Assembly: GCA_002401155.1 (NCBI GenBank)
Contig: NVSG01000009.1
Coordinates: 1 to 33,928 of the forward strand
DNA length: 33,928 nt
Source of the DNA: Hyphomicrobiales bacterium
Lineage (GTDB): Bacteria > Pseudomonadota > Alphaproteobacteria > Rhizobiales > Rhizobiaceae
Reading direction: 5' to 3'
Shown here: piece by piece, positions 26,569-33,928 of the stretch
How positions within the stretch are numbered: position 1 is the stretch's first letter
Layout of the letters: every line of letters begins with the position of its first letter
The notes under the pieces: generated by a model
The model's input: the letters and a program-made list of their open reading frames with translations, nothing else
Told to the model about the DNA's origin: nothing
Databases searched by the model: none
Position numbers and translations under genes: made by a program

Positions 26569-28901
26569 GACCCAGCCTCCCCGCTTGACGAGCGCAATTG
26601 TGCCAAGACCTTTTCACGGGGGCCATCGGCCACGATATGCCCATTATCAAGTACAATAATCCGACTGACCAATTGAAGCAGACTGAAACGATGGGTTGCA
26701 ATCAACACTGTATGTGCCGGTGAAAGGCTTTTGCTCAGATTGCCAATCAGTTCGCGCTCCGTTGCCAGATCCATTGAACTTGATGGTTCATCGAGGAAAA
26801 GGATTTTGGGATTGGTCAGCATGGTTCTGGCAAGTGCAATGGTTTGACGTTGGCCGCCAGATAGAAATGCGCCGCGCTCACCTACCGGCATGTCAAAGCC
26901 AAGGGGGTGGCGCGATACAAATTCTTCAACGCCGGTCTGGCGGGCGATATCAAGTAGTCTTGCGTCACTTGCTTCGGGGTCAGACAGCAGAATATTTTCC
27001 TTAACTGTGCCAATGAAGAGTTCGGGATCCTGCAGCACCAACCCCACCTGACGACGCAGTTCAGCTGGATGATATTGTTTGATTGAAACGCCATCGATGA
27101 GAATTTCCCCCTCGCTGGTCTCATAAAAATTAACCAGAAGACGGCCAAGGGTGGTTTTACCTGAGCCAATCCGTCCAATAATGCCAACTTTTTCACCGGC
27201 CTTGATGGAAAAGGATATCTGATCAAGAACGTAATGTTCTGTATCGGGATAAGCGAAACGAACTTTCTTGAATTCGATATTACCCGCTGCAATTTCCCGT
27301 GTAACAAAGCTGCTGCGAACTTTGCGTTCATCGGGAAGATTCATAATTATATCAAGGGTTTTATAGGCTTCAATGGTTGCTCTTGTACGCAGTAAAGCTG
27401 CCGAAATCTGGGCGATTGGTGCAATTATTCTAGCGGACAACATCATTGAGGCAATGATCGCCCCCATGGTGATATCCCCTTCTGAAAAGGCGTAGGTACC
27501 ACCAATGATAATCCCGACCGACGAAATCTGGCTGACCACGGTGGTAATTTGAGCCGCAAGCGACTGGTACCATTTGATTTTGCTCTGGGTATCTGATGAA
27601 GCAAGAATGGTTGCTTCCCATTTTTCCTGAAACTGGCCTTCGGCACGTGCAGCCTTAACCGTCTGGATGGCTGATAATGCCTCTACCAAAATGGCATTAC
27701 GACTGGAGGATTCCTGCAAGGCAGATTTCACTGCTGCTGATGATCGCATACCGATAATCAGCGTCGCGGTGATTGCAATTAGAGCGGCAAATACCGGAAA
27801 CAGTACAACCCATCCAATCAAAGACGCGATGACATAAACGAACACCCCCATGAACAATATGTCGATAAACATGACGATCGTGTGGGAGGTAAAGAAATCA
27901 CGCAACACTTCATATTGGGTGATGCGATTTATGAAGGCTCCGGTTGATTCCGGCCGGGCAGAAATGGCTGTGTTGATAACCCTGTCAAAAAGAGCCGATG
28001 ACAGGCGAAAATCAATGCGACGCCCAGTATAATCAATGATGGCACTGCGGGCAATTTTGAGCAAAAAGTCGAACAAAAATACAATCATCAAACCAATTGC
28101 CAAAACCCAAAGCGTGGAAATCGCCTTATTGGGCAGGACACGATCATAAACATTAAGCGTAAATATCGGCATTGCAACGGCAAATACATTGATAAAAACC
28201 GCCGCCAGCATCACATATGCCAAACTCTTCCTGTGACCGCTCAAGGCACCTCTCAACCAATGGCGTGGCTTTGTGACTTTCTCGCTATCCAGTTCCCCGG
28301 CGACCCCGTCAATTGGTTTGATCAACAAAACCAATTGGCTAAGCTTCCATTCCCCCTGATTGGTGGCTATTTCCATTTCCAGATTGGTAGATGGATCGAG
28401 ACAATTGATTAAATGCTTGCCGGACCTTGCCATGGCCACAAGCAATCGCCCGCTTTCACTGATAACAATTGCCGGCATGTCAAATTCATCAAGGTCCCTC
28501 AATGCCATCTGGTGATTTTGGACCGACAAACCAATTCTTTCGAGGGCTCTGGGCAATAATGCCAGCGTTAAAAGGCCATTTTCCAACGGCAGGCCAGCGA
28601 CCAGAACATCTCTGGATACGGAATGTCCCCGCCGCCGTGCCAGATACTGTACTGCAAAAAATAGCGGATCATGAATCACAATAGGAGCGATTCTCGTGCC
28701 GTCATCATTGAATGGCATTTCGGATTCAGCGCTATTTTCACCGGCCTTGGTCCTAGCGGTTCTACCCTTACCAACATCATCATTTCGAATGAGGAGACCA
28801 TCAGGTTTGCCCGAAGAAGGAATATTCGCACCTTTTTGTGCGTCCCCATCTTCAATCACATCATCATTTGGACTTGATTTTCCTGCACGCTTTCTGGTCA
28901 T
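26565..28901 (-). CDS. lapB: Type I secretion ABC exporter (LapB-like) with degenerate C39 domain
   Basis: The inner-membrane ATP-driven exporter for the adhesin has 778 residues. A ~72-residue charged N-terminal extension precedes a C39-like domain (about 74-195) that lacks the catalytic Cys, since the segment LFFAVQYLARRRGHSVS has none. It is therefore a substrate-docking rather than a proteolytic domain, as in LapB and HlyB. Six membrane helices span about 225-510. The nucleotide-binding domain has Walker A GRIGSGKTT (576-584), Q-loop Gln624, signature LSGGQ (680-684), Walker B ILFLDEP (700-706) and H-loop His737, all intact. It overlaps the HlyD gene by four bases and follows the TolC gene by a 161-base gap. 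Confidence 0.94.
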   Translation of the reverse strand: MTRKRAGKSSPNDDVIEDGDAQKGANIPSSGKPDGLLIRNDDVGKGRTARTKAGENSAESEMPFNDDGTRIAPIVIHDPLFFAVQYLARRRGHSVSRDVLVAGLPLENGLLTLALLPRALERIGLSVQNHQMALRDLDEFDMPAIVISESGRLLVAMARSGKHLINCLDPSTNLEMEIATNQGEWKLSQLVLLIKPIDGVAGELDSEKVTKPRHWLRGALSGHRKSLAYVMLAAVFINVFAVAMPIFTLNVYDRVLPNKAISTLWVLAIGLMIVFLFDFLLKIARSAIIDYTGRRIDFRLSSALFDRVINTAISARPESTGAFINRITQYEVLRDFFTSHTIVMFIDILFMGVFVYVIASLIGWVVLFPVFAALIAITATLIIGMRSSAAVKSALQESSSRNAILVEALSAIQTVKAARAEGQFQEKWEATILASSDTQSKIKWYQSLAAQITTVVSQISSVGIIIGGTYAFSEGDITMGAIIASMMLSARIIAPIAQISAALLRTRATIEAYKTLDIIMNLPDERKVRSSFVTREIAAGNIEFKKVRFAYPDTEHYVLDQISFSIKAGEKVGIIGRIGSGKTTLGRLLVNFYETSEGEILIDGVSIKQYHPAELRRQVGLVLQDPELFIGTVKENILLSDPEASDARLLDIARQTGVEEFVSRHPLGFDMPVGERGAFLSGGQRQTIALARTMLTNPKILFLDEPSSSMDLATERELIGNLSKSLSPAHTVLIATHRFSLLQLVSRIIVLDNGHIVADGPREKVLAQLRSSSGEAGS

Positions 28902-29062
28902 AACGCCCTAACATGAAAAATTTCATTCTTGTATGGCATAACCTGACCCAGCCTGAAGTCTCGAAAAACCCATTCCCCGCAATCTATCACATCAATTGCG
29001 AATTAAATTCTTGCGTAAACAGAGCCCGCATTGGTGTAAACAGACCAATTTTTTCGACAAGA
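28902..29062. other. Gap between TolC-like and ABC exporter genes
   Basis: 161 bases with no gene. It is long enough to hold a second promoter for the exporter/adaptor/regulator genes. I see no clear terminator stem. Confidence 0.4.
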
Positions 29063-30538
29063 CTACCAGTTGACAAAATCCGTCAGATCAATCGGCGCAC
29101 TAAAGTTAACAGGCTTGCGATTGCGTATAGGAGTATCTTCTTCCAGTGGCGTTCCAAGCATATCACGCCCATAAGCATCAGCCTGCCTCGGAGCAGACAA
29201 ATTAAGGTAGCCTAACAATGAGCCAGTTGCAGCCATCAGTCGGTACTCAGCGAACCGTGAGCTGTATTCTGCTGTTTTGGAAAGAACCTGTACGTTGAAG
29301 CGGGTATTTTGCGCATCAAGCACATCAAGCAGCGAGCGCTGACCAACCGTGAATTGCGATTGATAGGATGAAACCAATCCGTTTGACGCCCTAAGCTGCT
29401 GGCCGAGTTGACTGGCAAGAGCATTTTGACGCGTGATACGGCTCCACGAAGTGCTGACCGCCTCTCTCACGTCCCGACCAGCTTTTTGCTGGGCATATAC
29501 CGCTTCACTTTCGCGGCGGATATTTTCCTGAACTTTAGAATTCTTGATGCTGCCGTCAAACAAATTCCAGCGCAATATCAATTTACCCTGCAAATTAGTC
29601 GAATAGCCTTCAATCGAATTGATGTCATCCCCAACAGATGCCCGTCCTTCTAACAAAAGTTTTAGTCCACGAGCACCTTTTGCTTGTTCCACCAATGCAG
29701 CAGCAGCGCTCAGATCAGCTCCAGCGGCGCGAACACGTGGATTATTGGAAAGAGCAATCTCAATTGCCCGCCCCTGACTTTTGGGCAATTTACGCCCGAC
29801 ACGGCGTGGCAAGGATGCCTTGGTAAAATTAAGACCAACATTTTTCCGAAAGCCAATTTTGGCAACATCCAGCGCCTGTTGAGCCTCAATTACAGAAGCG
29901 TTGGCCGCAGCTAAACGCTCTACTGCCTGCTGGCGATCAGCATCGGTCAATTGACCGCTGGAAATCGCAGATTTCACATCACCTACTGTTTTTCTATGAA
30001 ATGCACGGTTACGACGGGACATCTCAACGATACGTGCCTGCAACAAAATCTCGAAATAAAGGCGCGCAACCTCAAGCCCAATAAGTTCCGAGCGCTCAAG
30101 TACGCGAAACGAAGCGCTGTCAATACGAGCAGCCTGTCGATTTGCCTCGGATTTACGAAACCCACCATCCAGAATGTTATAGGTTACAACAACTTCTGCC
30201 TGAGAGGGGTATAACGGATCATCATTAATCCCCGCTGCCCGTCGTGCGGGACTGTCAAGTCCTTGTGTGCCGGTGGATGCTTCAAGATCGACCCGAGGCA
30301 AATACAGCCCCAGAGCTTGTTTAAGCTCAAACTCGACCGCTTCACGATTCTCGATAGCCCGACCAATTTCAGGATTGGTCCGCAATGCAGTACCAATCGC
30401 CTCTTTTAACGATAGCGCTTCAACGTTACCGCCTGCTACAGCAACAAAAAAAACACCTGCCACAATACGCGGAAGTAAATCCGACACCCTACCGATTACG
30501 CTGAATTTAGAAACCAAAAACAATCTAACATCCCCCAA
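29063..30538 (-). CDS. lapE: TolC-family outer-membrane channel of type I secretion (LapE-like)
   Basis: The outer-membrane/periplasmic tunnel protein has up to 491 residues. A signal peptide (LLPRIVAGVFFVAVAGGNVEA) precedes LSLKEAIGTALRTNPEI, the standard start of the TolC repeat. Two OEP repeats follow, with coiled-coil helices, conserved YNILDGGFRKSE and RWNLFDGSIKNSKV turns, and YQSQFTVGQRSLLDVLDAQN near the end of the second. The C-terminus has LMAATGSLLGYLNL and a ~50-residue Pro/Arg-rich tail. The start is uncertain: TTG at 30538 lacks a ribosome binding site, TTG at 30523 has a GGGGGA eight bases ahead, and a GTG about 18 codons in gives the shortest signal peptide. It is first in the predicted secretion operon. 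Confidence 0.92.
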   Translation of the reverse strand: MGDVRLFLVSKFSVIGRVSDLLPRIVAGVFFVAVAGGNVEALSLKEAIGTALRTNPEIGRAIENREAVEFELKQALGLYLPRVDLEASTGTQGLDSPARRAAGINDDPLYPSQAEVVVTYNILDGGFRKSEANRQAARIDSASFRVLERSELIGLEVARLYFEILLQARIVEMSRRNRAFHRKTVGDVKSAISSGQLTDADRQQAVERLAAANASVIEAQQALDVAKIGFRKNVGLNFTKASLPRRVGRKLPKSQGRAIEIALSNNPRVRAAGADLSAAAALVEQAKGARGLKLLLEGRASVGDDINSIEGYSTNLQGKLILRWNLFDGSIKNSKVQENIRRESEAVYAQQKAGRDVREAVSTSWSRITRQNALASQLGQQLRASNGLVSSYQSQFTVGQRSLLDVLDAQNTRFNVQVLSKTAEYSSRFAEYRLMAATGSLLGYLNLSAPRQADAYGRDMLGTPLEEDTPIRNRKPVNFSAPIDLTDFVNW

Positions 30539-30879
30539 AATAGACTACCACATTCTTACCACCCAACAAAATTTGGCAACCCCAAAAATCATCAAGTAAC
30601 CATTCATACAACAAAATAGCACGACAGTGTAAGCCTAACGTTAGGTAAGGTTTATAAGAAAACTCACACTCAAATGTCCAATTAATACCATCATGATTAG
30701 TTAGAAGGAATAACGCTTGTTGTCAAACGCCCCACACCCCGTAAACCAATTCTTCAGCTAAATACTAATGAAGAAACTGGCTGAGTTCGCTAACGTCAAT
30801 TTTACGGTAAGATCAGGCTGGGTCAAACAATCCAAAACAATGCTTCGCGCCACATAAGCGGAATTCAAATATCTTGCAT
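30539..30879. other. Promoter region of the secretion operon / downstream of the integrase gene
   Basis: 341 bases holding the likely promoter of the TolC-ABC-HlyD-RHH operon, with the palindrome at 30634-30645. The integrase gene ends at 30880 reading into this region. I see no clear intrinsic terminator, so read-through from the integrase gene into the secretion genes is possible. Confidence 0.5.
30634..30645. promoter_or_regulatory. Palindrome CCTAACGTTAGG upstream of the secretion operon
   Basis: A perfect 12-bp palindrome about 100 bases upstream of the TolC-like start region. It is a compact, symmetric candidate operator for a dimeric regulator. The RHH-PAS protein of the same operon would be one candidate binder, but this is inference. 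Confidence 0.45.
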
Positions 30880-32226
30880 TTAATCAATTGATTTCATTGT
30901 TTTTTGCACACTTTCTTCGGTAATCCCCCCATTTTTAATGGGGGGATTACCCCAGTCTGGCGTGAGTTTGGCAATTTCTTCTGATGGGCGGATTTTATTG
31001 TAGTGATTGGCCATCATTTTTTCGGAAGTGCCCGAATTACGAATTAACAATTGAGTGTTAACGCCAGCTCTAATTTGCTGAGAGATATAGAAGGGTCGGA
31101 AAGAGCCGCTATCGCGTAATCGACCATCGCTGTGTTCACGCAACCCAGCAGCAGTAAGAAGCGCAGCAAGGCCCTTTTTAAAGCTCACAATGCGTTCACC
31201 TTTATTGTTGAAGAATACCGGTTCTTTGCCAGTCGGTTGGCGCTTTGCCTGCAGCATAAAAATGTTTCTAAGCGTGTCGAGAAATATTAAACATTCCGGT
31301 TGCGGAGCAAGTTCTCGCTCTTTTGCCTTACCCCGTGCTTGAATGATGAGCGCGTCGTAACACTGCCCATTTTCCAACACAAGCGGGCGTTCTTCAATAT
31401 CACCCCAACTGAGGTTTTTCAGTTCGGTTGGGCGCATACCTGTGTAGCCAGCGATCATGCAATAACAGTGCAGTTTTTGTCGGTCAAAATACAAGCGCTT
31501 GGACTTATCATCGCCTTCCAACTCTTTGATGCGTTTCTGACTGATCTTCTCCAAATGCAAAAACTCATTCAACGTGAAACCGAGCTTGTCGGTCACTTTT
31601 CGTTTGTTTGATCGAGCTATTCCAATTGCAGGAATTTCGATAGTGTATCCCCGCTTCTGCCCAAACAAAAACAGCTGCTTTAATAGCTGTGTCTCTTTGC
31701 TCAATGTACTGTTTGATGGGAAGCCCTCTTTAATTGGACGCCTGATGCTGATGGTTCTTCCTTTGTAGGTGCGTTCATATCGGATAAATGGTTCATTTGC
31801 TCCAGCACCTGTCACCCAATAATCGATACGCCACCTCCAATAGTCTTCAATATCCTCGCTCTTAATGCCGGTCAGTAATTTATTGCCAAAGAACCCAACG
31901 AAATACCGTCTAACAATCGGTGGAAACTGGCGTGCATGATACGGTTCTTTCTCACCACGCTCGACCGAAAATTCAATCTCCTCGATGAATTCTTCTGCGA
32001 GGGCTTCAAACCGTTTGCGTGTGACGCTTAATCCAAGTTTGTCTAACGCAGCAGCTTCATGCCACTTGTCCCACGCCAATAATTTGGCTTCTGCATAATT
32101 CTCAACACCAAGGGTTATTCGTTGCTGACCCTGCCCTTTGATGGAGAAACCCATAGACCAACGACTGGATGTATTCTGCTTGAAAAGCTTGAATGGTTCA
32201 TTGTTGTCAGGCTGGGCGTGGCTCAT
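30880..32226 (-). CDS. Tyrosine recombinase / integrase
   Basis: The 448-residue site-specific recombinase starts at the ATG at 32226, which has AAGGAG six bases upstream; a TTG just before it is not needed. An N-terminal arm-binding region is followed by a core-binding SAM-like domain (about 70-190). The catalytic domain has box I AGYTGMRPTEL (Arg265), box II SFRPFYISQQIRAGV (Arg377) and the nucleophile Tyr409 in MMANHYNKI. GTSEKMM before the Tyr replaces the more usual LGHSS, as in a phage/island integrase subgroup. All key residues are present, so it is probably active. It lies just inside the right copy of the 44-bp direct repeat, which suggests that it mobilised the DNA between the repeats. 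Confidence 0.93.
   Translation of the reverse strand: MSHAQPDNNEPFKLFKQNTSSRWSMGFSIKGQGQQRITLGVENYAEAKLLAWDKWHEAAALDKLGLSVTRKRFEALAEEFIEEIEFSVERGEKEPYHARQFPPIVRRYFVGFFGNKLLTGIKSEDIEDYWRWRIDYWVTGAGANEPFIRYERTYKGRTISIRRPIKEGFPSNSTLSKETQLLKQLFLFGQKRGYTIEIPAIGIARSNKRKVTDKLGFTLNEFLHLEKISQKRIKELEGDDKSKRLYFDRQKLHCYCMIAGYTGMRPTELKNLSWGDIEERPLVLENGQCYDALIIQARGKAKERELAPQPECLIFLDTLRNIFMLQAKRQPTGKEPVFFNNKGERIVSFKKGLAALLTAAGLREHSDGRLRDSGSFRPFYISQQIRAGVNTQLLIRNSGTSEKMMANHYNKIRPSEEIAKLTPDWGNPPIKNGGITEESVQKTMKSID
30919..30951 (-). other. Perfect 15-bp hairpin inside the integrase 3' coding end
   Basis: GGTAATCCCCCCATT, a 3-base loop, and the exact reverse complement, within the codons for GNPPIKNGGIT about 40 bases before the stop. 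It is a very stable RNA stem in the integrase message, without a following U-run. Confidence 0.8.
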
Positions 32227-32318
32227 CAAAATCTCCTTACAGCCAGCGTAAAGCCGACGGCAAGGCCAATCAAAATGTATTTCTTACGAGCCACTGAAAT
32301 GAAAATCAGCAATTTCAT
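32226..32318 (-). CDS. Possible 30-residue leader peptide coupled to the integrase
   Basis: The frame encodes MKLLIFISVARKKYILIGLA followed by VGFTLAVRRF and stops at TGA, which overlaps the integrase ATG by one base (TGATG). It is a single hydrophobic segment with basic flanks. The upstream ribosome binding site is weak. It is either a chance frame or a small membrane peptide whose translation controls initiation at the integrase start. Confidence 0.3.
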   Translation of the reverse strand: MKLLIFISVARKKYILIGLAVGFTLAVRRF

Positions 32319-32414
32319 GGACTTAATCGGAATGGAACAATCCCGCAGCAATCTGCTTACCAGCTAGCAACCAAATATCACTCAAAAGAAGTGCGCCTAA
32401 GCGTTGCTCCACAA

Positions 32415-32433
32415 TATGCTAGCTTTATGCTAG
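32415..32433 (+). repeat. 19-bp motif, copy C
   Basis: TATGCTAGCTTTATGCTAG. It differs from copy A at two positions, lies about 190 bases upstream of the integrase start and directly abuts the left edge of the right 44-bp repeat. Confidence 0.7.
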
Positions 32434-32477
32434 GTGCATGGCGCTGTAGGTCATAAACAATTGGAAAAAATGGCTAT
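32434..32477 (+). repeat. Right copy of the 44-bp direct repeat
   Basis: It matches 4772-4815 in the same orientation (38 of 44, with a 26-base identical core at 32452-32477). The 19-bp motif lies on its inner side, as at the left copy. It is a candidate right boundary of an integrative element carrying the adhesin locus. Confidence 0.75.
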
Positions 32478-32518
32478 TGTAGCGCGGCGCGATCTTCTGG
32501 ACAGATGTGCGCTGCCTT

Positions 32519-32632
32519 TTAGACACCAAACCCGTCGCGCTTTTTAATGGTTTTATCACGCCATCCGTCAGCAAAGGCCGTGGTGGCTGTGAGTAATGCG
32601 ACGGCTGTAATCAGTGATAAACGCTTATTCAT
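32519..32632 (-). CDS. Tiny secreted peptide (37 aa), unknown
   Basis: It starts MNKRLSLITAVALLTATTAF and continues ADGWRDKTIKKRDGFGV before the stop. A textbook signal peptide ends at AFA, leaving a mature peptide of about 16 residues, strongly basic (DGWRDKTIKKRDGFGV). An AAGGA sits about ten bases upstream of the ATG, which is a weak match. It lies downstream of the prophage-like cluster on the same strand, just outside the right 44-bp repeat. No family was recognised. Confidence 0.5.
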   Translation of the reverse strand: MNKRLSLITAVALLTATTAFADGWRDKTIKKRDGFGV

Positions 32633-32750
32633 GGTTAAATCATCCTTGTTCAATCTACGCCGCACGCGCATCTATATTGATCCGGTACCTTATCGTCAAT
32701 ATTGGCGTTGCCCGATTCCTTTATCGCCTGTTCTGGCGTTGATCGATGGC

Positions 32751-33422
32751 TCAGATACTGTTCATCACTTCCATGATCGCCAGAAGTTCCAGCCGGGGCA
32801 TCTTTTGCAACCGGGCTTTCAATCGCTTTTGTTTCTTTTTGATATTGTCGCGTTCGCGGTAATTTGCACCAAGAAAGCTGTAATCATGCAATTCGTTCGG
32901 TGGCTGGAAATTCATCCATAGGTTTTCATCAACCATGCCACGTCGTGTTTGTGCCTTATAATCAATGCGGTGCCAGTCCTTTAGCACACGGTCATATAAT
33001 GGGCATCTGTAACCGGATATCATCACCATCGCGTCAGTGCTTTTAAGAACACGCAATAACATTTTGTGGTCAGCTTCCGTCATTTCATAGTCATATAGGT
33101 CGCCGCCTTTCCGTGTTTCCGGCATATAAGGCGGGTCACAATAGATAAGGGCGGTTGGACCAAAGGCGCAAAAGTGATTACGTAAATATTCGATGCCGCA
33201 ACCGATTATCATACAATGCGAGAATGGCCTGACAGCAAGATCACTGCACAAATCAAGTGCCTTTTGTGATTTGTCGATACCGATATTTGTTTCAGCCGGA
33301 CGTTTGTTGCGAAGGATTGCACCGCTACCCAAGAACATCTCTAAATAGGTTTTATGGGGCGGCATGTGGTTGATAATGCGCTGTGCGACGCCTGCCGCGT
33401 TCTTGCCGCCCGGATAGGTCAC
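32751..33422 (-). CDS. D12-class DNA N6-adenine methyltransferase (Dam-like)
   Basis: The 223-residue enzyme transfers a methyl group from S-adenosylmethionine to adenine in a short DNA target. MTYPGGKN at the N-terminus, FLGSG (30-34, SAM binding) and DPPY (96-99, catalytic) appear in the order expected of class D12/alpha methylases. The target-recognition part is short and GATC specificity cannot be read. No cognate restriction enzyme is adjacent, so it is probably a phage or island orphan methylase. Its ATG overlaps the stop of the upstream gene by four bases. Confidence 0.9.
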   Translation of the reverse strand: MTYPGGKNAAGVAQRIINHMPPHKTYLEMFLGSGAILRNKRPAETNIGIDKSQKALDLCSDLAVRPFSHCMIIGCGIEYLRNHFCAFGPTALIYCDPPYMPETRKGGDLYDYEMTEADHKMLLRVLKSTDAMVMISGYRCPLYDRVLKDWHRIDYKAQTRRGMVDENLWMNFQPPNELHDYSFLGANYRERDNIKKKQKRLKARLQKMPRLELLAIMEVMNSI

Positions 33423-33670
33423 AGGCTCGCCTCAAGCTGTTTACGTGCCGCCTGTGCCATCTTAATCAAGGCTTCGGCGGTTGGGGGTGAAAGGTGTTTT
33501 CCACTTGCGGCCGTCAACGTCAGAACTGGCGATACGCACCGGCGATCACCGGCAGTTTTGACGATGCTTTCCTGATCGATCATCGGCAGTTCTGGCGTTC
33601 CTTCAGTATCGCCAATTCCGGCGATGGTTGAATCGGGCATCTTCATATCTGGCGTTGCTGCAGTCTTCAT
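33419..33670 (-). CDS. Hypothetical prophage-type protein (83 aa)
   Basis: I chose the start at 33670 (MKTAATPDMKMPDSTIAG), two bases after the preceding gene ends, with a GAAG upstream. The longer frame to 33775 lies within the upstream gene. The protein is Pro/Thr/Asp-rich in its first two-thirds and ends in a short helix (PPTAEALIKMAQAARKQLEA). No family was recognised. The ATGA overlap with the methylase gene and the tight packing show that it belongs to the same operon. Confidence 0.55.
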   Translation of the reverse strand: MKTAATPDMKMPDSTIAGIGDTEGTPELPMIDQESIVKTAGDRRCVSPVLTLTAASGKHLSPPTAEALIKMAQAARKQLEASL

Positions 33671-33672
33671 TT

Positions 33673-33879
33673 TCACTTCTTCAACCACCGATAAAGCGGC
33701 CTGCCGATCATCATCAGAACGACACAGAGCGCGACTGGAACAGCAAGATAGGCTGGCGTGTTGTTCAGCAAGCAATCGAGCAAAAGGCCATCGGAACCGC
33801 CAGCATCATGCACAACGCAACAATGCCGAATATCGAAGAAATATTCGAGAAATTGAAACCCGGTGCATCCATCACTCAT
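33673..33879 (-). CDS. Small PLA2-like CCxxHD protein with C-terminal membrane helix
   Basis: The 68-residue protein starts MSDGCTGFQFLEYFFDIRHC. A DGC near the start, then RHCCVVHDAGG and a later LLLDCLLNN, reproduce the Cys-Cys-x-x-His-Asp helix and partner Cys of small phospholipase-A2-fold proteins often found in phage genomes. It ends with a membrane helix (LAVPVALCVVLMMIGRPLY) and a basic tail. The His-Asp pair is present, but the calcium-binding loop is minimal, so enzymatic activity is uncertain. The position at the head of a compact phage-type operon would fit a lysis or host-envelope role (inference). Confidence 0.6.
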   Translation of the reverse strand: MSDGCTGFQFLEYFFDIRHCCVVHDAGGSDGLLLDCLLNNTPAYLAVPVALCVVLMMIGRPLYRWLKK

Positions 33880-33928
33880 CTGAATGTTCCATCATTTTGA
33901 ATGTTGTTTTGAACCGCCATCCCTTCAC

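Noticed and set aside
32415..33928. A second tRNA-Phe fragment or intact tRNA near the integrase
   Set aside because: I searched both strands for the acceptor end and the GAAAATCC anticodon region and found no match in the right part of the window.

Overview
The window looks like part of an alphaproteobacterial chromosome, probably Hyphomicrobiales (Rhizobiales) or a relative. The basis is two IalB-family proteins, the style of the RTX-adhesin and type I secretion locus, and a mixed-composition accessory region. No rRNA or complete tRNA is present to settle taxonomy. Most of the window is accessory DNA devoted to surface adhesion, bounded by traces of integration.

Layout. (1) 1-4042, + strand: the C-terminus of a two-partner-secretion exoprotein (GLUG and MBG-type repeats), its TpsB outer-membrane transporter, and two adjacent IalB-family periplasmic proteins. 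(2) 4043-8337: an integration-scarred zone. It holds a hypothetical gene whose 5' end runs into a 44-bp repeat, a 3' fragment of tRNA-Phe(GAA), a DUF1778/GNAT toxin-antitoxin pair, two very small genes plus a small gene cut by an insertion sequence, and an internally deleted IS3-family element. (3) 8338-30538: a complete large-adhesin locus of Lap type. A LapG-like periplasmic cysteine protease on the + strand converges on a ~4,550-residue RTX adhesin on the - strand. Upstream of the adhesin, on the same strand, lie an ISAC-lipobox lipoprotein with a periplasmic-binding-protein fold, a ribbon-helix-helix/PAS-like protein, an HlyD-type adaptor, a LapB-type ABC exporter and a TolC-type outer-membrane protein. 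(4) 30880-33928, - strand: a tyrosine integrase, two tiny ORFs, and a prophage-like cluster (PLA2-like CCxxHD protein, unknown protein, D12-class adenine methylase).

How it works together. The ABC exporter, HlyD protein and TolC protein should export the adhesin from its C-terminal signal. The adhesin's N-terminus carries a TAAG site just after a retention-type module, the site type cut by LapG in Pseudomonas fluorescens, so it is predicted to stay anchored until the encoded LapG-like protease releases it. The usual c-di-GMP receptor LapD is not in the window. In its place, inside the secretion operon, are a predicted DNA-binding RHH-PAS protein and a lipoprotein ligand-binding protein. I regard this combination as the most interesting candidate system here: adhesin expression or release tied to a ligand sensor.

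Mobility. A 44-bp direct repeat (38 identical positions, 26-bp perfect core) at 4772-4815 and 32434-32477 brackets the toxin-antitoxin pair, the IS, the whole adhesin locus and the integrase. A 19-bp motif sits immediately inside each copy. Together with the tRNA-Phe fragment this suggests that the adhesin locus was brought in on an integrative element.
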